From Pelagibius sp. (GTDB lineage Bacteria; Pseudomonadota; Alphaproteobacteria; Kiloniellales; Kiloniellaceae), in the NCBI GenBank assembly GCA_028280305.1, contig JANQMC010000074.1, forward strand, positions 1 to 44,619: 44,619 nt of DNA. Reading direction: 5' to 3'. The notes beneath the pieces are model-generated. The model saw only the letters and a program-made list of their open reading frames with translations, was not told the DNA's origin and searched no databases. Made by a program: the position numbers and the translations under genes. This document shows positions 34,604 through 42,610 of the stretch, one piece after another. How positions within the stretch are numbered: the first letter of the stretch is position 1; each line of letters begins with the position of its first letter.

Positions 34604-35916
34604 TGCGCCTTTGCCTCCGGCTCCAGTTGGAAACTTTCGTCGGGGAAGTATTTGGCCAACCTGACATCGCCGGTCATGGCATGGCCTTCCATTCCCTCCA
34701 GACGGGAAATCCGGCTGGCGACCTGGGCAACACCGCGGGAAGCGCCGCGGGTCATGCGCTGATAGGTCAGTACTTTCACGAATTTCTGCGCATTCAAACC
34801 GCCGGAGTAGCGCCCGGCCCCCTTGGTGGGGAGAATATGATTGGGTCCGGAGCACTTGTCGCCGAAGGCCACCGTCGTCTCCTCACCGAGAAACAGTGAA
34901 CCATAATTCTTGAGGGAGCGCAGCCACCAGTCCAGATCTTCCGCCTGCACCTGCAAATGCTCCGGCGCGTAGCGGTCGCAGACGGCGCAGGCTTCCTCCC
35001 GGGTATCGGTCAGGATGACTTCGCCGAAATCCCGCCAGGCCGCCTCCGCCGACTGACCCGAGAGGCCGGGAAGAGCGTCGATGATTCCGGGCATCAGCTC
35101 GATCACCTCCTCACCAAGCCGGCGGCTGGTGGTGACCAGCCAGACGGGGGAGTCAGGTCCGTGTTCGGCCTGACCGGCGAGGTCAGCCGCGACAATCGCT
35201 GCATCGGCGCTGTCGTCGGCCACGACCATCGATTCAGTCGGACCGGCGATCACATCAATGCCGACGCGGCCGAAGAGCATGCGTTTGGCCTCAGCGACGA
35301 AACTGTTGCCCGGCCCGACGATGATGTCGGCCGGAAACCCGGTGAAGTGTCCATAAGCCAGTGCCGCAACACCTTGCACCCCGCCGAGTGCGAGAACATG
35401 GTCGGCACCGGAAAGCTTCATAGCGTAGAGGATTGCCGGGTGGATACGTTCGTCGCCCTTTGCCGGCGAGGTGGCCACCACGTTCTCGACCCCGGCCGTT
35501 TTGGCGGTGCAAACGCTCATGATGGCCGAAGCGGCATGGGCATAACGCCCGCCGGGCACATAACACCCGGCGGTGGTCACGGGAATAAGCCGCTGACCGG
35601 TCATCAGGCCGTCCAGCAGCTCGACCTCGAACTCCTGCTGGGAGTCCCGCTGGCGTTGGGCAAAATCGCGCACCCGGGCGTGAGCGTACCGCAGATCATC
35701 TTTGATGGATTCGGGAAGCTGAGCCTCCGCATCGCGGAACCAATCGTCCGGCACCAGGATGTCACCGTCCCAGCTATCCAGCTTCTTCGCGTATTCCCTG
35801 CTTTTGGCCTCTCCGCCCGCATCAAGTTCGGCCAGCATCTCCGCAACGATTTCCGTTGCCTTGGAGCCGATCGCCTCGACACCGCCGGGGGCCCTTTTCA
35901 GGTAAACCTCTCCCAT
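34600..35916 (-). CDS. Histidinol-dehydrogenase-family oxidoreductase (not biosynthetic HisD)
   Basis: This is a 438-residue NAD-dependent alcohol-to-acid dehydrogenase of the HisD fold. It has the catalytic pair Glu319-His320 (APEHLQ), Gln249 and His252 (GQAEHGP) as metal ligands and the GPNHILPT loop. The C-terminal region KFVKVLTYQRMT resembles the HpsN (sulfopropanediol 3-dehydrogenase) side of the family more than HisD, and no his gene is nearby. It heads a LacI-linked unit with an aminotransferase. The substrate may be a sulfonate or amino-alcohol; this is not shown. Confidence 0.88.
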   Translation of the reverse strand: MGEVYLKRAPGGVEAIGSKATEIVAEMLAELDAGGEAKSREYAKKLDSWDGDILVPDDWFRDAEAQLPESIKDDLRYAHARVRDFAQRQRDSQQEFEVELLDGLMTGQRLIPVTTAGCYVPGGRYAHAASAIMSVCTAKTAGVENVVATSPAKGDERIHPAILYAMKLSGADHVLALGGVQGVAALAYGHFTGFPADIIVGPGNSFVAEAKRMLFGRVGIDVIAGPTESMVVADDSADAAIVAADLAGQAEHGPDSPVWLVTTSRRLGEEVIELMPGIIDALPGLSGQSAEAAWRDFGEVILTDTREEACAVCDRYAPEHLQVQAEDLDWWLRSLKNYGSLFLGEETTVAFGDKCSGPNHILPTKGAGRYSGGLNAQKFVKVLTYQRMTRGASRGVAQVASRISRLEGMEGHAMTGDVRLAKYFPDESFQLEPEAKAQ

Positions 35917-35973
35917 CGCCTATCTAATCCCGTTCCAAGCCGCAGAACACTGCAACCTGCGTCACAGCCTCCA

Positions 35974-35987
35974 TGAAAGCGCTTTCA
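35974..35987. promoter_or_regulatory. LacI-type operator palindrome
   Basis: TGAAAGCGCTTTCA is a perfect 14-bp palindrome with a central CG, the classic LacI-family operator form. It lies in the divergent gap between the dehydrogenase/aminotransferase unit and the LacI gene, 58 nt upstream of the dehydrogenase start. A second short palindrome TTTTCATGAAAA sits at 35998-36009. Confidence 0.75.
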
Positions 35988-36184
35988 AATAACGCCCTTT
36001 TCATGAAAAGATCACATAGTTTAGCATAGAGTCAACCGGCAAGGTTGTTATGTCGGTTAGCCATTGGAATATAATAAAATTACCCATTAGCATCACAGCA
36101 GAAACTATTGAAATCAGGCGCTTGATAGCCAGCTTCCGGCCAGTCCGGCAGCAACGGCAGAACGAAAATGGAAGGGCTTTCAAA

Positions 36185-37231
36185 TTGAGCCGCAGAGAGA
36201 CCACAACCTTGGATGACGTGGCCCAGGCCGCAGGCGTCTCCCCGGCGACGGTTTCGCGCTGCATAAACCAGCCCCAGTCGGTGCGCGCGGAAAAGCGCGT
36301 GCGCATCGAAAGGGCCATCGAGCAACTGGGTTATGTTCCCAATGGATCCGCCCGCGCCCTGGCATCGCGGCGCTCGCGCATGATCGGCGCCATCCTGCCT
36401 TCCCTCGACAACATGCTCTTCGGCGGCCCACTGGAGACCTTTCAGAAAGAGATCGGCAGCGCCGGCTACACCGTCGCCGTGGCCTGCTCGGAGTACGATC
36501 AGCAACACGAGCGCACCCACATCCGCAACTTTCTGGAAAGCCCGGTCGATGCACTGCTGCTGGTCGGCGGACATCGCGACCCCAACATCTACCGGCAAAT
36601 CGAGCGCCAGGGCGTTCCCTATGTCCTGACCTGGGTATCCAGCGGCGACCGCGAAGAACACTGCGTCGGCTTCGATAACTCTGCGGCCGCCGGTCATCTC
36701 GTCGACTATCTGGTGTCCCTTGGGCACCGGCGCTTCGGCATGATATCCGGCTTCATCGAGCAGAACGACCGGGCCGGCGCCCGCCTTGCCGGCGTCCGAA
36801 AAGCCCTTGCCAAACACGGCCTCCCGTTGGAACCGGACCATCTGCTGCAGCGCCCCTTCGAGGCGGATGCCGGGCGGGACGCCTTCCACATTCTGATGTC
36901 GGCAGTGGAACCGCCGACGGTCGTGGTCTGCGGCTCCGAGCCCCATGCCTATGGTGCGCTCTTTGAGGCTCGGGACATGGGGATTGCCGTCCCTGACGAC
37001 GTATCCATCACCGGCTTCGACGACATGTGGCTGTCGAGCCAGACGAGCCCGCCGCTGACCACGGTGCGCACACCACGTGAAGAGATGGGCCGGCAGGCCG
37101 CCCATCACCTTCTGGCCCAGCTGCGCGGCGAGCGGGTGGTCGCCCCCCGCCCCCTGGAAACCACGCTCGTGGTGCGCAAGTCGACGGGTCAGCCGCGGCC
37201 GACACCAGGGCTCAACCGCGGACACGTTTGA
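36185..37231 (+). CDS. LacI-family transcriptional regulator
   Basis: This is a DNA-binding repressor of 348 residues from the chosen start. The LacI helix-turn-helix is TTLDDVAQAAGVSPATVSRCINQP, followed by a hinge (LGYVPNGSARALASRRS) and a periplasmic-binding-like sensor domain ending ITGFDDMWLSSQTSPPLTTVRTP. The TTG start was chosen because the domain begins there and AAGGG lies 8 nt upstream; an ATG at 36050 would add 45 residues of unlike sequence. It probably controls the divergent dehydrogenase/aminotransferase unit. Its 3' end overlaps the convergent flavoprotein gene by 20 bp. Confidence 0.92.
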   Translation: MSRRETTTLDDVAQAAGVSPATVSRCINQPQSVRAEKRVRIERAIEQLGYVPNGSARALASRRSRMIGAILPSLDNMLFGGPLETFQKEIGSAGYTVAVACSEYDQQHERTHIRNFLESPVDALLLVGGHRDPNIYRQIERQGVPYVLTWVSSGDREEHCVGFDNSAAAGHLVDYLVSLGHRRFGMISGFIEQNDRAGARLAGVRKALAKHGLPLEPDHLLQRPFEADAGRDAFHILMSAVEPPTVVVCGSEPHAYGALFEARDMGIAVPDDVSITGFDDMWLSSQTSPPLTTVRTPREEMGRQAAHHLLAQLRGERVVAPRPLETTLVVRKSTGQPRPTPGLNRGHV

Positions 37232-39632
37232 ACGCGGGATCATAGCGGCAGATTTCATCGACCCGCGCCGGCACCCTCTCCCCCAAAATCTCGACCTCAA
37301 GCCGGCTACCCAGCCGGGCAAAGGGCGGATCGACAAAGGCCATCGCAATGTTCTCTTCGAGGCGATGCCCCCAACCGGCCGAGGTGACACTGCCGACCAT
37401 CTTGCTGTCCGAAAGAACAGAGTCGCCCGGCTGCGCCGGTGATACAGCGGTATCGACAATCATCGAGACGAAACAACGGCGAGGGCCGGCGGCGGCCATG
37501 CGCTCAAGGGCGGCTTTTCCAATGAAGTCCTTGTCCTGAAGCACAAAACGGTCCAGTGCGGATTCCAACGGATTGTATTCGGTGATCAGATCCGCTTTCC
37601 AATGACGAAACCCTTTTTCCAGACGCATGGACTCCGTCGCGTAGAGCCCAAAGGGCTTCATGCCATGTACTTTGCCCGCCTCCCAAAGACGCGCAAAGAC
37701 GACAGAGAGCTTTTCGTTTGGAACATGCAGTTCCCAGGCACACTCTCCGGAAAAGGACACCGACATGGCCATCACCTCGTCCGCACCGATGGCGACCGGG
37801 CGCACCGACAACCAGGGAAACCACTGCGGCGACCAGTCCGTTCCCGGCGCCGCGCCCCTAAGCACATCGCGGCTGCGCGGACCGGCGACAACCAGAATGG
37901 TGAAATCATCCGTCAGATTCGTAATGCGGATCGAGCCGTCTGAAGGCAGCCGTTCGCACAGCCAGTCAAGGTCGTGGTATTCGGCAGCGGCCGCGGAGCC
38001 GTACCAGACCCGGCCGGACCCCAGTCGGGCGATGGTCGCCTCGGCTTTGATATTGCCCTGTTCGTTCAGCAGATAGGTCAGCGACACCTTGCCGCTTCGC
38101 ACCGGCAGCCGCGAACAGACGATACCGTCAAGCCAGTCATCCAAACCCTCGCCCATGATTTCATAGCGATTGAATCCTGAGACCTCCATGATGCCAACGG
38201 CATTCTGAACCGCTCTCACTTCCTCGGCGACGACATCAAAGGTGTTGTTGAAGCGAAAGGAGTGCCGCTCTTCGAAATCCGGATTTGGTTTGAAGTAGAG
38301 TGCCCGTTCCCAGCCGTTCACCACACCGAAGGCAGCGCCCAATTCCTCCAGGGTGGAATAGAGCGGCGTGGTCTTCATCTTTCGCCCCGCCGGCCGGTAC
38401 TCGTGCGGCATATGAAAGCGGAACTCGTTCTGATAATCCTCCACTGCCTTCACAGCGGTGTAGTCCACCGTGGCATGGCGCGTGAAACGCCGCGGATCGA
38501 GCGGCCAGGTGTCGTAGCAGGCCTCCCCCTGCACCATCATCTGCGCCAGCAGCCAGCCGTGGCCGCCGCCCTCGCCCAGGCCGGCGCGCAGACCGGTGAT
38601 GCACCAGGCATTGCGCTTGCCCGGTATCTTGCCGACCAGCGGCAAACCGTCCGGCGTGTAGGTGATCGGTCCGTTGATGACGGAGTGGATACCAGCCGCC
38701 GTCAGACAGGGCAGCCGCCTGAAGGTTCCCTCCATGGTATCGATGCAGCGGTCCAGGTCATCCGGACAGAGGGCGTTGGTGAAATTCGGATCGATGCCGT
38801 CCAACCCCCAGGTCTTGCAGCCCTGTTCGTAGAAACCGACCAGCAGGCCCTGTTTCTCCTGACGGGAATAGAAGTCGTCGGTCGGGCAGCGCAGCAGCGG
38901 CACGCGGAAGTCCAGCGCCGCGATCTCCGGGATCGGCTCGGTCAGCAGGTATTGATGCTCCATCGAGGCGACCGGCAGTTCGACGTCCATCATCGCGCCG
39001 ATCTCGTTGCAGCGGTATCCGCCGGCGTTGACGATCATCTCGCAACGGATGTCACCTTTGTCGGTATGGACAATCCACTCGCCATTCGCTTGCTGAGTGA
39101 GATCCGTTACCGGGGTGTGGCGATAGACCTCGGCGCCGGCCTTGCGCGCACGCCGCGCCAGCGCCTGGCAGAGCTGGGCCGGATCGATATCACCGTCGAG
39201 CGGGTCCCAAAGCGCGCCCAGAAGGTTGTCGGTGGTGATCAGCGGATGGCGGCGCTTGCACTCCGCCGGGTCGAGAAGCTCGAAGTCGACCCCCATCCCC
39301 TTGGCCAAGGAGATAAAGTGACGATAGCCGTCAAGGTGGTCCTGGGTGGCAGCCAAGCGCAAGCCGCCGGTGGCATGGTGGTAGTTGATCGGATAGTCCG
39401 GGTCATCGGCCAACTCCTTGTAAAGCTGGATGGAGTGACTCTTCAGCCCGATCATGACCTGGTTGGCGCCGAAGTTGGTGACCTGGGCCGCAGAGTGCCA
39501 GGTGGTGCCCGACGTCAGTTCGTCACGCTCCACCAAAACCACGTCCTGCCAGCCTTCTTGCGTGAGGTGATAGAGCGCGCTGCAGCCGCCGATACCGCCG
39601 CCGATCACCACGACCCGGGCCTGCGTTTTCAT
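37212..39632 (-). CDS. Dimethylglycine/sarcosine dehydrogenase-like FAD protein with GcvT domain
   Basis: This is a two-domain flavoprotein of 806 residues that probably demethylates an N-methyl amine oxidatively. The N-terminal DAO domain has the FAD-binding GGGIGG (residues 11-16) and TTWHSAA with His46, the site of covalent FAD attachment in dimethylglycine dehydrogenase. The C-terminal half (from about 430) is a GcvT/aminomethyltransferase domain that would pass formaldehyde to tetrahydrofolate. The start at ATG 39632 was chosen; a TTG at 39680 is the alternative. It is divergent from an MttB-like methyltransferase. The exact substrate (dimethylglycine, sarcosine, methylamines) cannot be fixed. 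Confidence 0.92.
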   Translation of the reverse strand: MKTQARVVVIGGGIGGCSALYHLTQEGWQDVVLVERDELTSGTTWHSAAQVTNFGANQVMIGLKSHSIQLYKELADDPDYPINYHHATGGLRLAATQDHLDGYRHFISLAKGMGVDFELLDPAECKRRHPLITTDNLLGALWDPLDGDIDPAQLCQALARRARKAGAEVYRHTPVTDLTQQANGEWIVHTDKGDIRCEMIVNAGGYRCNEIGAMMDVELPVASMEHQYLLTEPIPEIAALDFRVPLLRCPTDDFYSRQEKQGLLVGFYEQGCKTWGLDGIDPNFTNALCPDDLDRCIDTMEGTFRRLPCLTAAGIHSVINGPITYTPDGLPLVGKIPGKRNAWCITGLRAGLGEGGGHGWLLAQMMVQGEACYDTWPLDPRRFTRHATVDYTAVKAVEDYQNEFRFHMPHEYRPAGRKMKTTPLYSTLEELGAAFGVVNGWERALYFKPNPDFEERHSFRFNNTFDVVAEEVRAVQNAVGIMEVSGFNRYEIMGEGLDDWLDGIVCSRLPVRSGKVSLTYLLNEQGNIKAEATIARLGSGRVWYGSAAAAEYHDLDWLCERLPSDGSIRITNLTDDFTILVVAGPRSRDVLRGAAPGTDWSPQWFPWLSVRPVAIGADEVMAMSVSFSGECAWELHVPNEKLSVVFARLWEAGKVHGMKPFGLYATESMRLEKGFRHWKADLITEYNPLESALDRFVLQDKDFIGKAALERMAAAGPRRCFVSMIVDTAVSPAQPGDSVLSDSKMVGSVTSAGWGHRLEENIAMAFVDPPFARLGSRLEVEILGERVPARVDEICRYDPAFKRVRG

Positions 39633-39720
39633 GGTCTCAAGCACTCCCCAAAAGGCCCGATCCAGCCGAACTTCCTTCAACTTCTTCTCAACATGCGCGA
39701 TGGAAGAGGCTGAATTAACT

Positions 39721-39773
39721 GGAAAATCGCTCGTTAAGGAAAATCATGGCGGCCGCTTCGATTTTCCTTAACG
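39721..39773. repeat. 14-bp perfect inverted repeat plus extra half-site in a divergent promoter
   Basis: CGTTAAGGAAAATC (39732-39745) and GATTTTCCTTAACG (39760-39773) are perfectly inverted with a 14-bp spacer. A third copy of the core GGAAAATC occurs at 39721-39728, in direct orientation and 17 bp from the second. The array lies between the flavoprotein and MttB-like genes and is probably an operator array. Confidence 0.7.
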
Positions 39774-39859
39774 TCCAGCCCAAGGACCTGCGGTCGACTC
39801 CCAATTCAGGCAGACTGAATGACGGCGCCTCAACAACCGGCGCGCAGGAGAACCAGGCC

Positions 39860-41419
39860 ATGACCTCTGAAGAAACCAGGATCGGTCGGCGCGGTCGCGG
39901 GAGAGCCGCCCGTGTCGCCGCGCGCTCTGCGCCGGAGGCGGAGGTCGACCCTTGCCCGCCCGGCCAGCCCGGCGGCAGCTACCGGCCCTTGTCCGACGCC
40001 GATCTGAAAGCGATCTGCGATGAGGCCTTTCGGGTGCTGGCGGAAATCGGCATGGGCGACGTGCCCGCTGTTGTTCGGCAAAGGGCCCTTGACGCCGGCG
40101 CAGAACTGAACGCTACGGGCCGGCTCTGTTTCCCCCGCACCATGGTCGAAGACATCATCGACGGAGCCGCCAAACGTTTCGTCTATCACGGGCGCGACCC
40201 GCGCCATGACTTCGAGATCGGCGGAGATAGAGTCTACTTCGGTACCGGTGGCGCCGCGGTCCAGACGCTCGACCGCGAAACCGGTCTCTACCGGCCCTCA
40301 ACCCTTGCGGATCTTTACGACTTCACCCGCCTGATCGACACCCTGGCCAACGTGAGCTGGTTCACCCGCTGTTGCGTGGCGACCGACATTCCCGACAATT
40401 TCGATCTGGACGTGAACACCGCCTACGCACTGCTGGCCGGGACCACCAAGCCCGTCGGCACCTCCTTCACCCTGCCGGACTATGTGGCACCGGTCATCGA
40501 GATGTTCGACATGGCGCTGGGCGGCAGCGGCCGTTTCCGCAAGCGCCCTTTCTGCAAGGCCCATATCAGCCCGGTCATCTCACCCCTCCGCTACGGCGAG
40601 GATGCCGTCGGCGTTACCCTGGAGTGCATCCGCCTCGGCGTTCCCATCAACGTTATCGTCGCCGCCATGTCCGGCGCCACCGCGCCGGCCACACCCGCCG
40701 GCTTTCTGGTGCAGTCGACCGCCGAAACCCTGGCGGCGCTTATCCTGGTGAACCTCTTCGCCCCCGGCTATCCGATGATCTTTTCCAACTGGCCCCTGGT
40801 CATTGATCTGAGAACAGGTGCGTTCTGCGGCGGCGGTGGCGAGATCTCTGTGATGAACGCCGCCTCCGGCCAAATCAGCCGCCACCTCGGCCTGCCCTGC
40901 GGAGTCGCCTGCTCGATGTCCGATGCCAAGGCCGTAGACGCGCAAATGGGCATGGAAAAGGCGCTTTCCGCCCTCGCCGCCGGGCTTGGCGGCGCCAACA
41001 TGATATATGAGTCATCCGGCATGATGGCGAGCCTGCTGGGTGTTTCTTTCGAAGCTTTTGTCGCGGACGATGAAATGCTGAGCCATGTGCATCGCGCCAT
41101 CCGCGGCATCGAGGTCACGGAGGAAACCCTGGGCTTCGAAACCATCCGCGAGGCCGTCGCCGGCGAAGGGCACTTCCTCGGCGCCGCGCAGACCATGGCC
41201 GCGATGCAGCGCGATTACTTCTACCCAAGCCTCGCCGACCGCAGCGAACCCGCGACCTGGGCAGAGGCTGGCGCCAGCGATCTCATGGCACGCGCCAGGA
41301 CTCGCTGTGACGACATTCTCTCAACCCACTACCCGGTCTATATTGCGCCGGAAGCCGACGCTGTGATCCGCGAGCGTTTCAACATCCTGCTGCCGCGGGA
41401 GCGGATGCAGCGGCAGTGA
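39860..41419 (+). CDS. MttB-family (trimethylamine/glycine betaine) methyltransferase
   Basis: This is a 519-residue member of the MttB family, which transfers a methyl group from a quaternary or tertiary amine to a corrinoid protein. It contains the family stretches LPDYVAPVIEMFDMALGG and CGGGGEISVMNAASGQISRHLGLPCG. The frame has no in-frame amber codon, so it is the non-pyrrolysine type, like glycine betaine methyltransferase MtgB. No corrinoid protein or reactivator gene is adjacent. The start at 39860 has CAGGAG 9 nt upstream; an earlier ATG at 39746 sits inside the inverted repeat and is unlikely. Its 3' end overlaps the convergent LysR gene by 41 bp. Confidence 0.9.
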   Translation: MTSEETRIGRRGRGRAARVAARSAPEAEVDPCPPGQPGGSYRPLSDADLKAICDEAFRVLAEIGMGDVPAVVRQRALDAGAELNATGRLCFPRTMVEDIIDGAAKRFVYHGRDPRHDFEIGGDRVYFGTGGAAVQTLDRETGLYRPSTLADLYDFTRLIDTLANVSWFTRCCVATDIPDNFDLDVNTAYALLAGTTKPVGTSFTLPDYVAPVIEMFDMALGGSGRFRKRPFCKAHISPVISPLRYGEDAVGVTLECIRLGVPINVIVAAMSGATAPATPAGFLVQSTAETLAALILVNLFAPGYPMIFSNWPLVIDLRTGAFCGGGGEISVMNAASGQISRHLGLPCGVACSMSDAKAVDAQMGMEKALSALAAGLGGANMIYESSGMMASLLGVSFEAFVADDEMLSHVHRAIRGIEVTEETLGFETIREAVAGEGHFLGAAQTMAAMQRDYFYPSLADRSEPATWAEAGASDLMARARTRCDDILSTHYPVYIAPEADAVIRERFNILLPRERMQRQ

Positions 41420-42416
41420 CCGGTTCGGACAGAACCTCGAAGAGGTTCGACGGCATTTCCGGGAACTCGCGGAGACCGGAGGCTACCGACTCTTCGAGCA
41501 GTTGCCGGCTCAGCGCCGCGACCCTCGCCGGCAGTTCTCCAAGCTCGCCGCGTCGCGTCACAAGATAGACCGAGCGCGAGAGACGAGTGAAAGGCGACGG
41601 CAAGACCTCTACTTCGGCCGCAAAACGTGCGGAATCGAGGATGTTCAGGGGCGTTCCAAGGGTCCAGCCGCCGACCATGGCGACCATGGCGAGGATCGAG
41701 CGGGATGCCTCGAAGGAAAAGCGGCGCTCCGCAGAGAAACGATGGCGGCGCAGATGCTGCTCCACCAAGCGCCCGATCGGCATCTTCTCATTGTGATGCA
41801 CAAAGGGTTTTTGCTGCAGTTGCGGTAAAGGGGCAGCGTCCTTGTCGAGCACGCCCTTCGCAACGACCAAAGCGAAGGTCTCCGTCAGCAACGGCAAGAC
41901 ATCGTAGCTGGACGGATCTTCCGGCGGCAGGCCGGTGATTGCGAGATCCGCTTCCCGGCGCACGAAGAGGTCGGTGATGAAGTCGGAGCGACCGGACACG
42001 GCACTGAAAGCGGTCGTCGGATGAGCACCATGAAGAGCATTGATCAGGCGGGGTGTGATGGAGGCATCGAAGTCGTCGATGACCGCAAAGCGCAGCTGCG
42101 GCAGAGAGGACAGATTGAGTTCCATCATCTGCGCCTGGGCTTCGGCCACGGCCATCAGGACCTTGCGGGCGTGGCTCAGCAGCAGCGCCCCTGCCGGGGT
42201 CGGACGGATCGGACGCTCCGAGCGGTCCAGCAGGCGGGTACGGGCAAAACCCTCCAGGTTGGCGATCTGCTGGGACACCGCGGCGGCGCTGGCACCCAGC
42301 CGCTCCGCCGCCTTGGCCATGGAACCCGTTTCGTCCACGGCCACCAGCACCCGCAGCGCTCTCAGGGAGACGTCAAGAGGAGCTTCCGGGTTCATCGCCA
42401 TCCGATCATCATTCAT
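41379..42416 (-). CDS. LysR-family transcriptional regulator
   Basis: This is a 345-residue LysR regulator. The N-terminal helix-turn-helix is at residues about 17-75 (SLRALRVLVAVDETGSMAKAAERLGASAAAVSQQIANLE in two parts) and the effector domain is at about 100-300. It is divergent from a choline-sulfatase-like gene, so it probably controls it, as LysR proteins do in choline-O-sulfate loci. Its C-terminus (AASAPAAAGC) is low complexity and overlaps MttB on the other strand. Confidence 0.93.
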   Translation of the reverse strand: MNDDRMAMNPEAPLDVSLRALRVLVAVDETGSMAKAAERLGASAAAVSQQIANLEGFARTRLLDRSERPIRPTPAGALLLSHARKVLMAVAEAQAQMMELNLSSLPQLRFAVIDDFDASITPRLINALHGAHPTTAFSAVSGRSDFITDLFVRREADLAITGLPPEDPSSYDVLPLLTETFALVVAKGVLDKDAAPLPQLQQKPFVHHNEKMPIGRLVEQHLRRHRFSAERRFSFEASRSILAMVAMVGGWTLGTPLNILDSARFAAEVEVLPSPFTRLSRSVYLVTRRGELGELPARVAALSRQLLEESVASGLREFPEMPSNLFEVLSEPVTAAASAPAAAGC

Positions 42417-42428
42417 GTTCAGGTTAAC

Positions 42429-42443
42429 TTATGCTCTTCATAA
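42429..42443. promoter_or_regulatory. LysR-type T-N11-A operator
   Basis: TTATGCTCTTCATAA is a 5-bp inverted repeat (TTATG / CATAA) containing the T-N11-A pattern of LysR boxes. It lies 13 bp upstream of the LysR start in the 194-bp gap facing the sulfatase gene, the usual position for autoregulation and divergent activation. Confidence 0.55.
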
Positions 42444-42610
42444 ACTCAGCTTAATCATAGATCACCCCTCGCCCCTGGAGCCAGAGGTCTCTCTGAAGCC
42501 AGAACAGGCCGCTGGGCAAAGGGTCGAAAAGGGCTTGGGCACCCACAATGCGGCTGGTAGGTGGAGAAACCCGCGTTGCAGCGGTCCAAGTTAAAGAGGA
42601 AAAACGCGAG

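Noticed and set aside
34600..35916. Biosynthetic histidinol dehydrogenase hisD
   Set aside because: No his genes nearby, LacI-linked context with an aminotransferase, and C-terminal sequence closer in look to HpsN-type members.
38262..39713. A 483-codon plus-strand frame opposite the flavoprotein gene
   Set aside because: No recognisable domain, and it is fully covered by a convincing FAD/GcvT coding sequence on the other strand.
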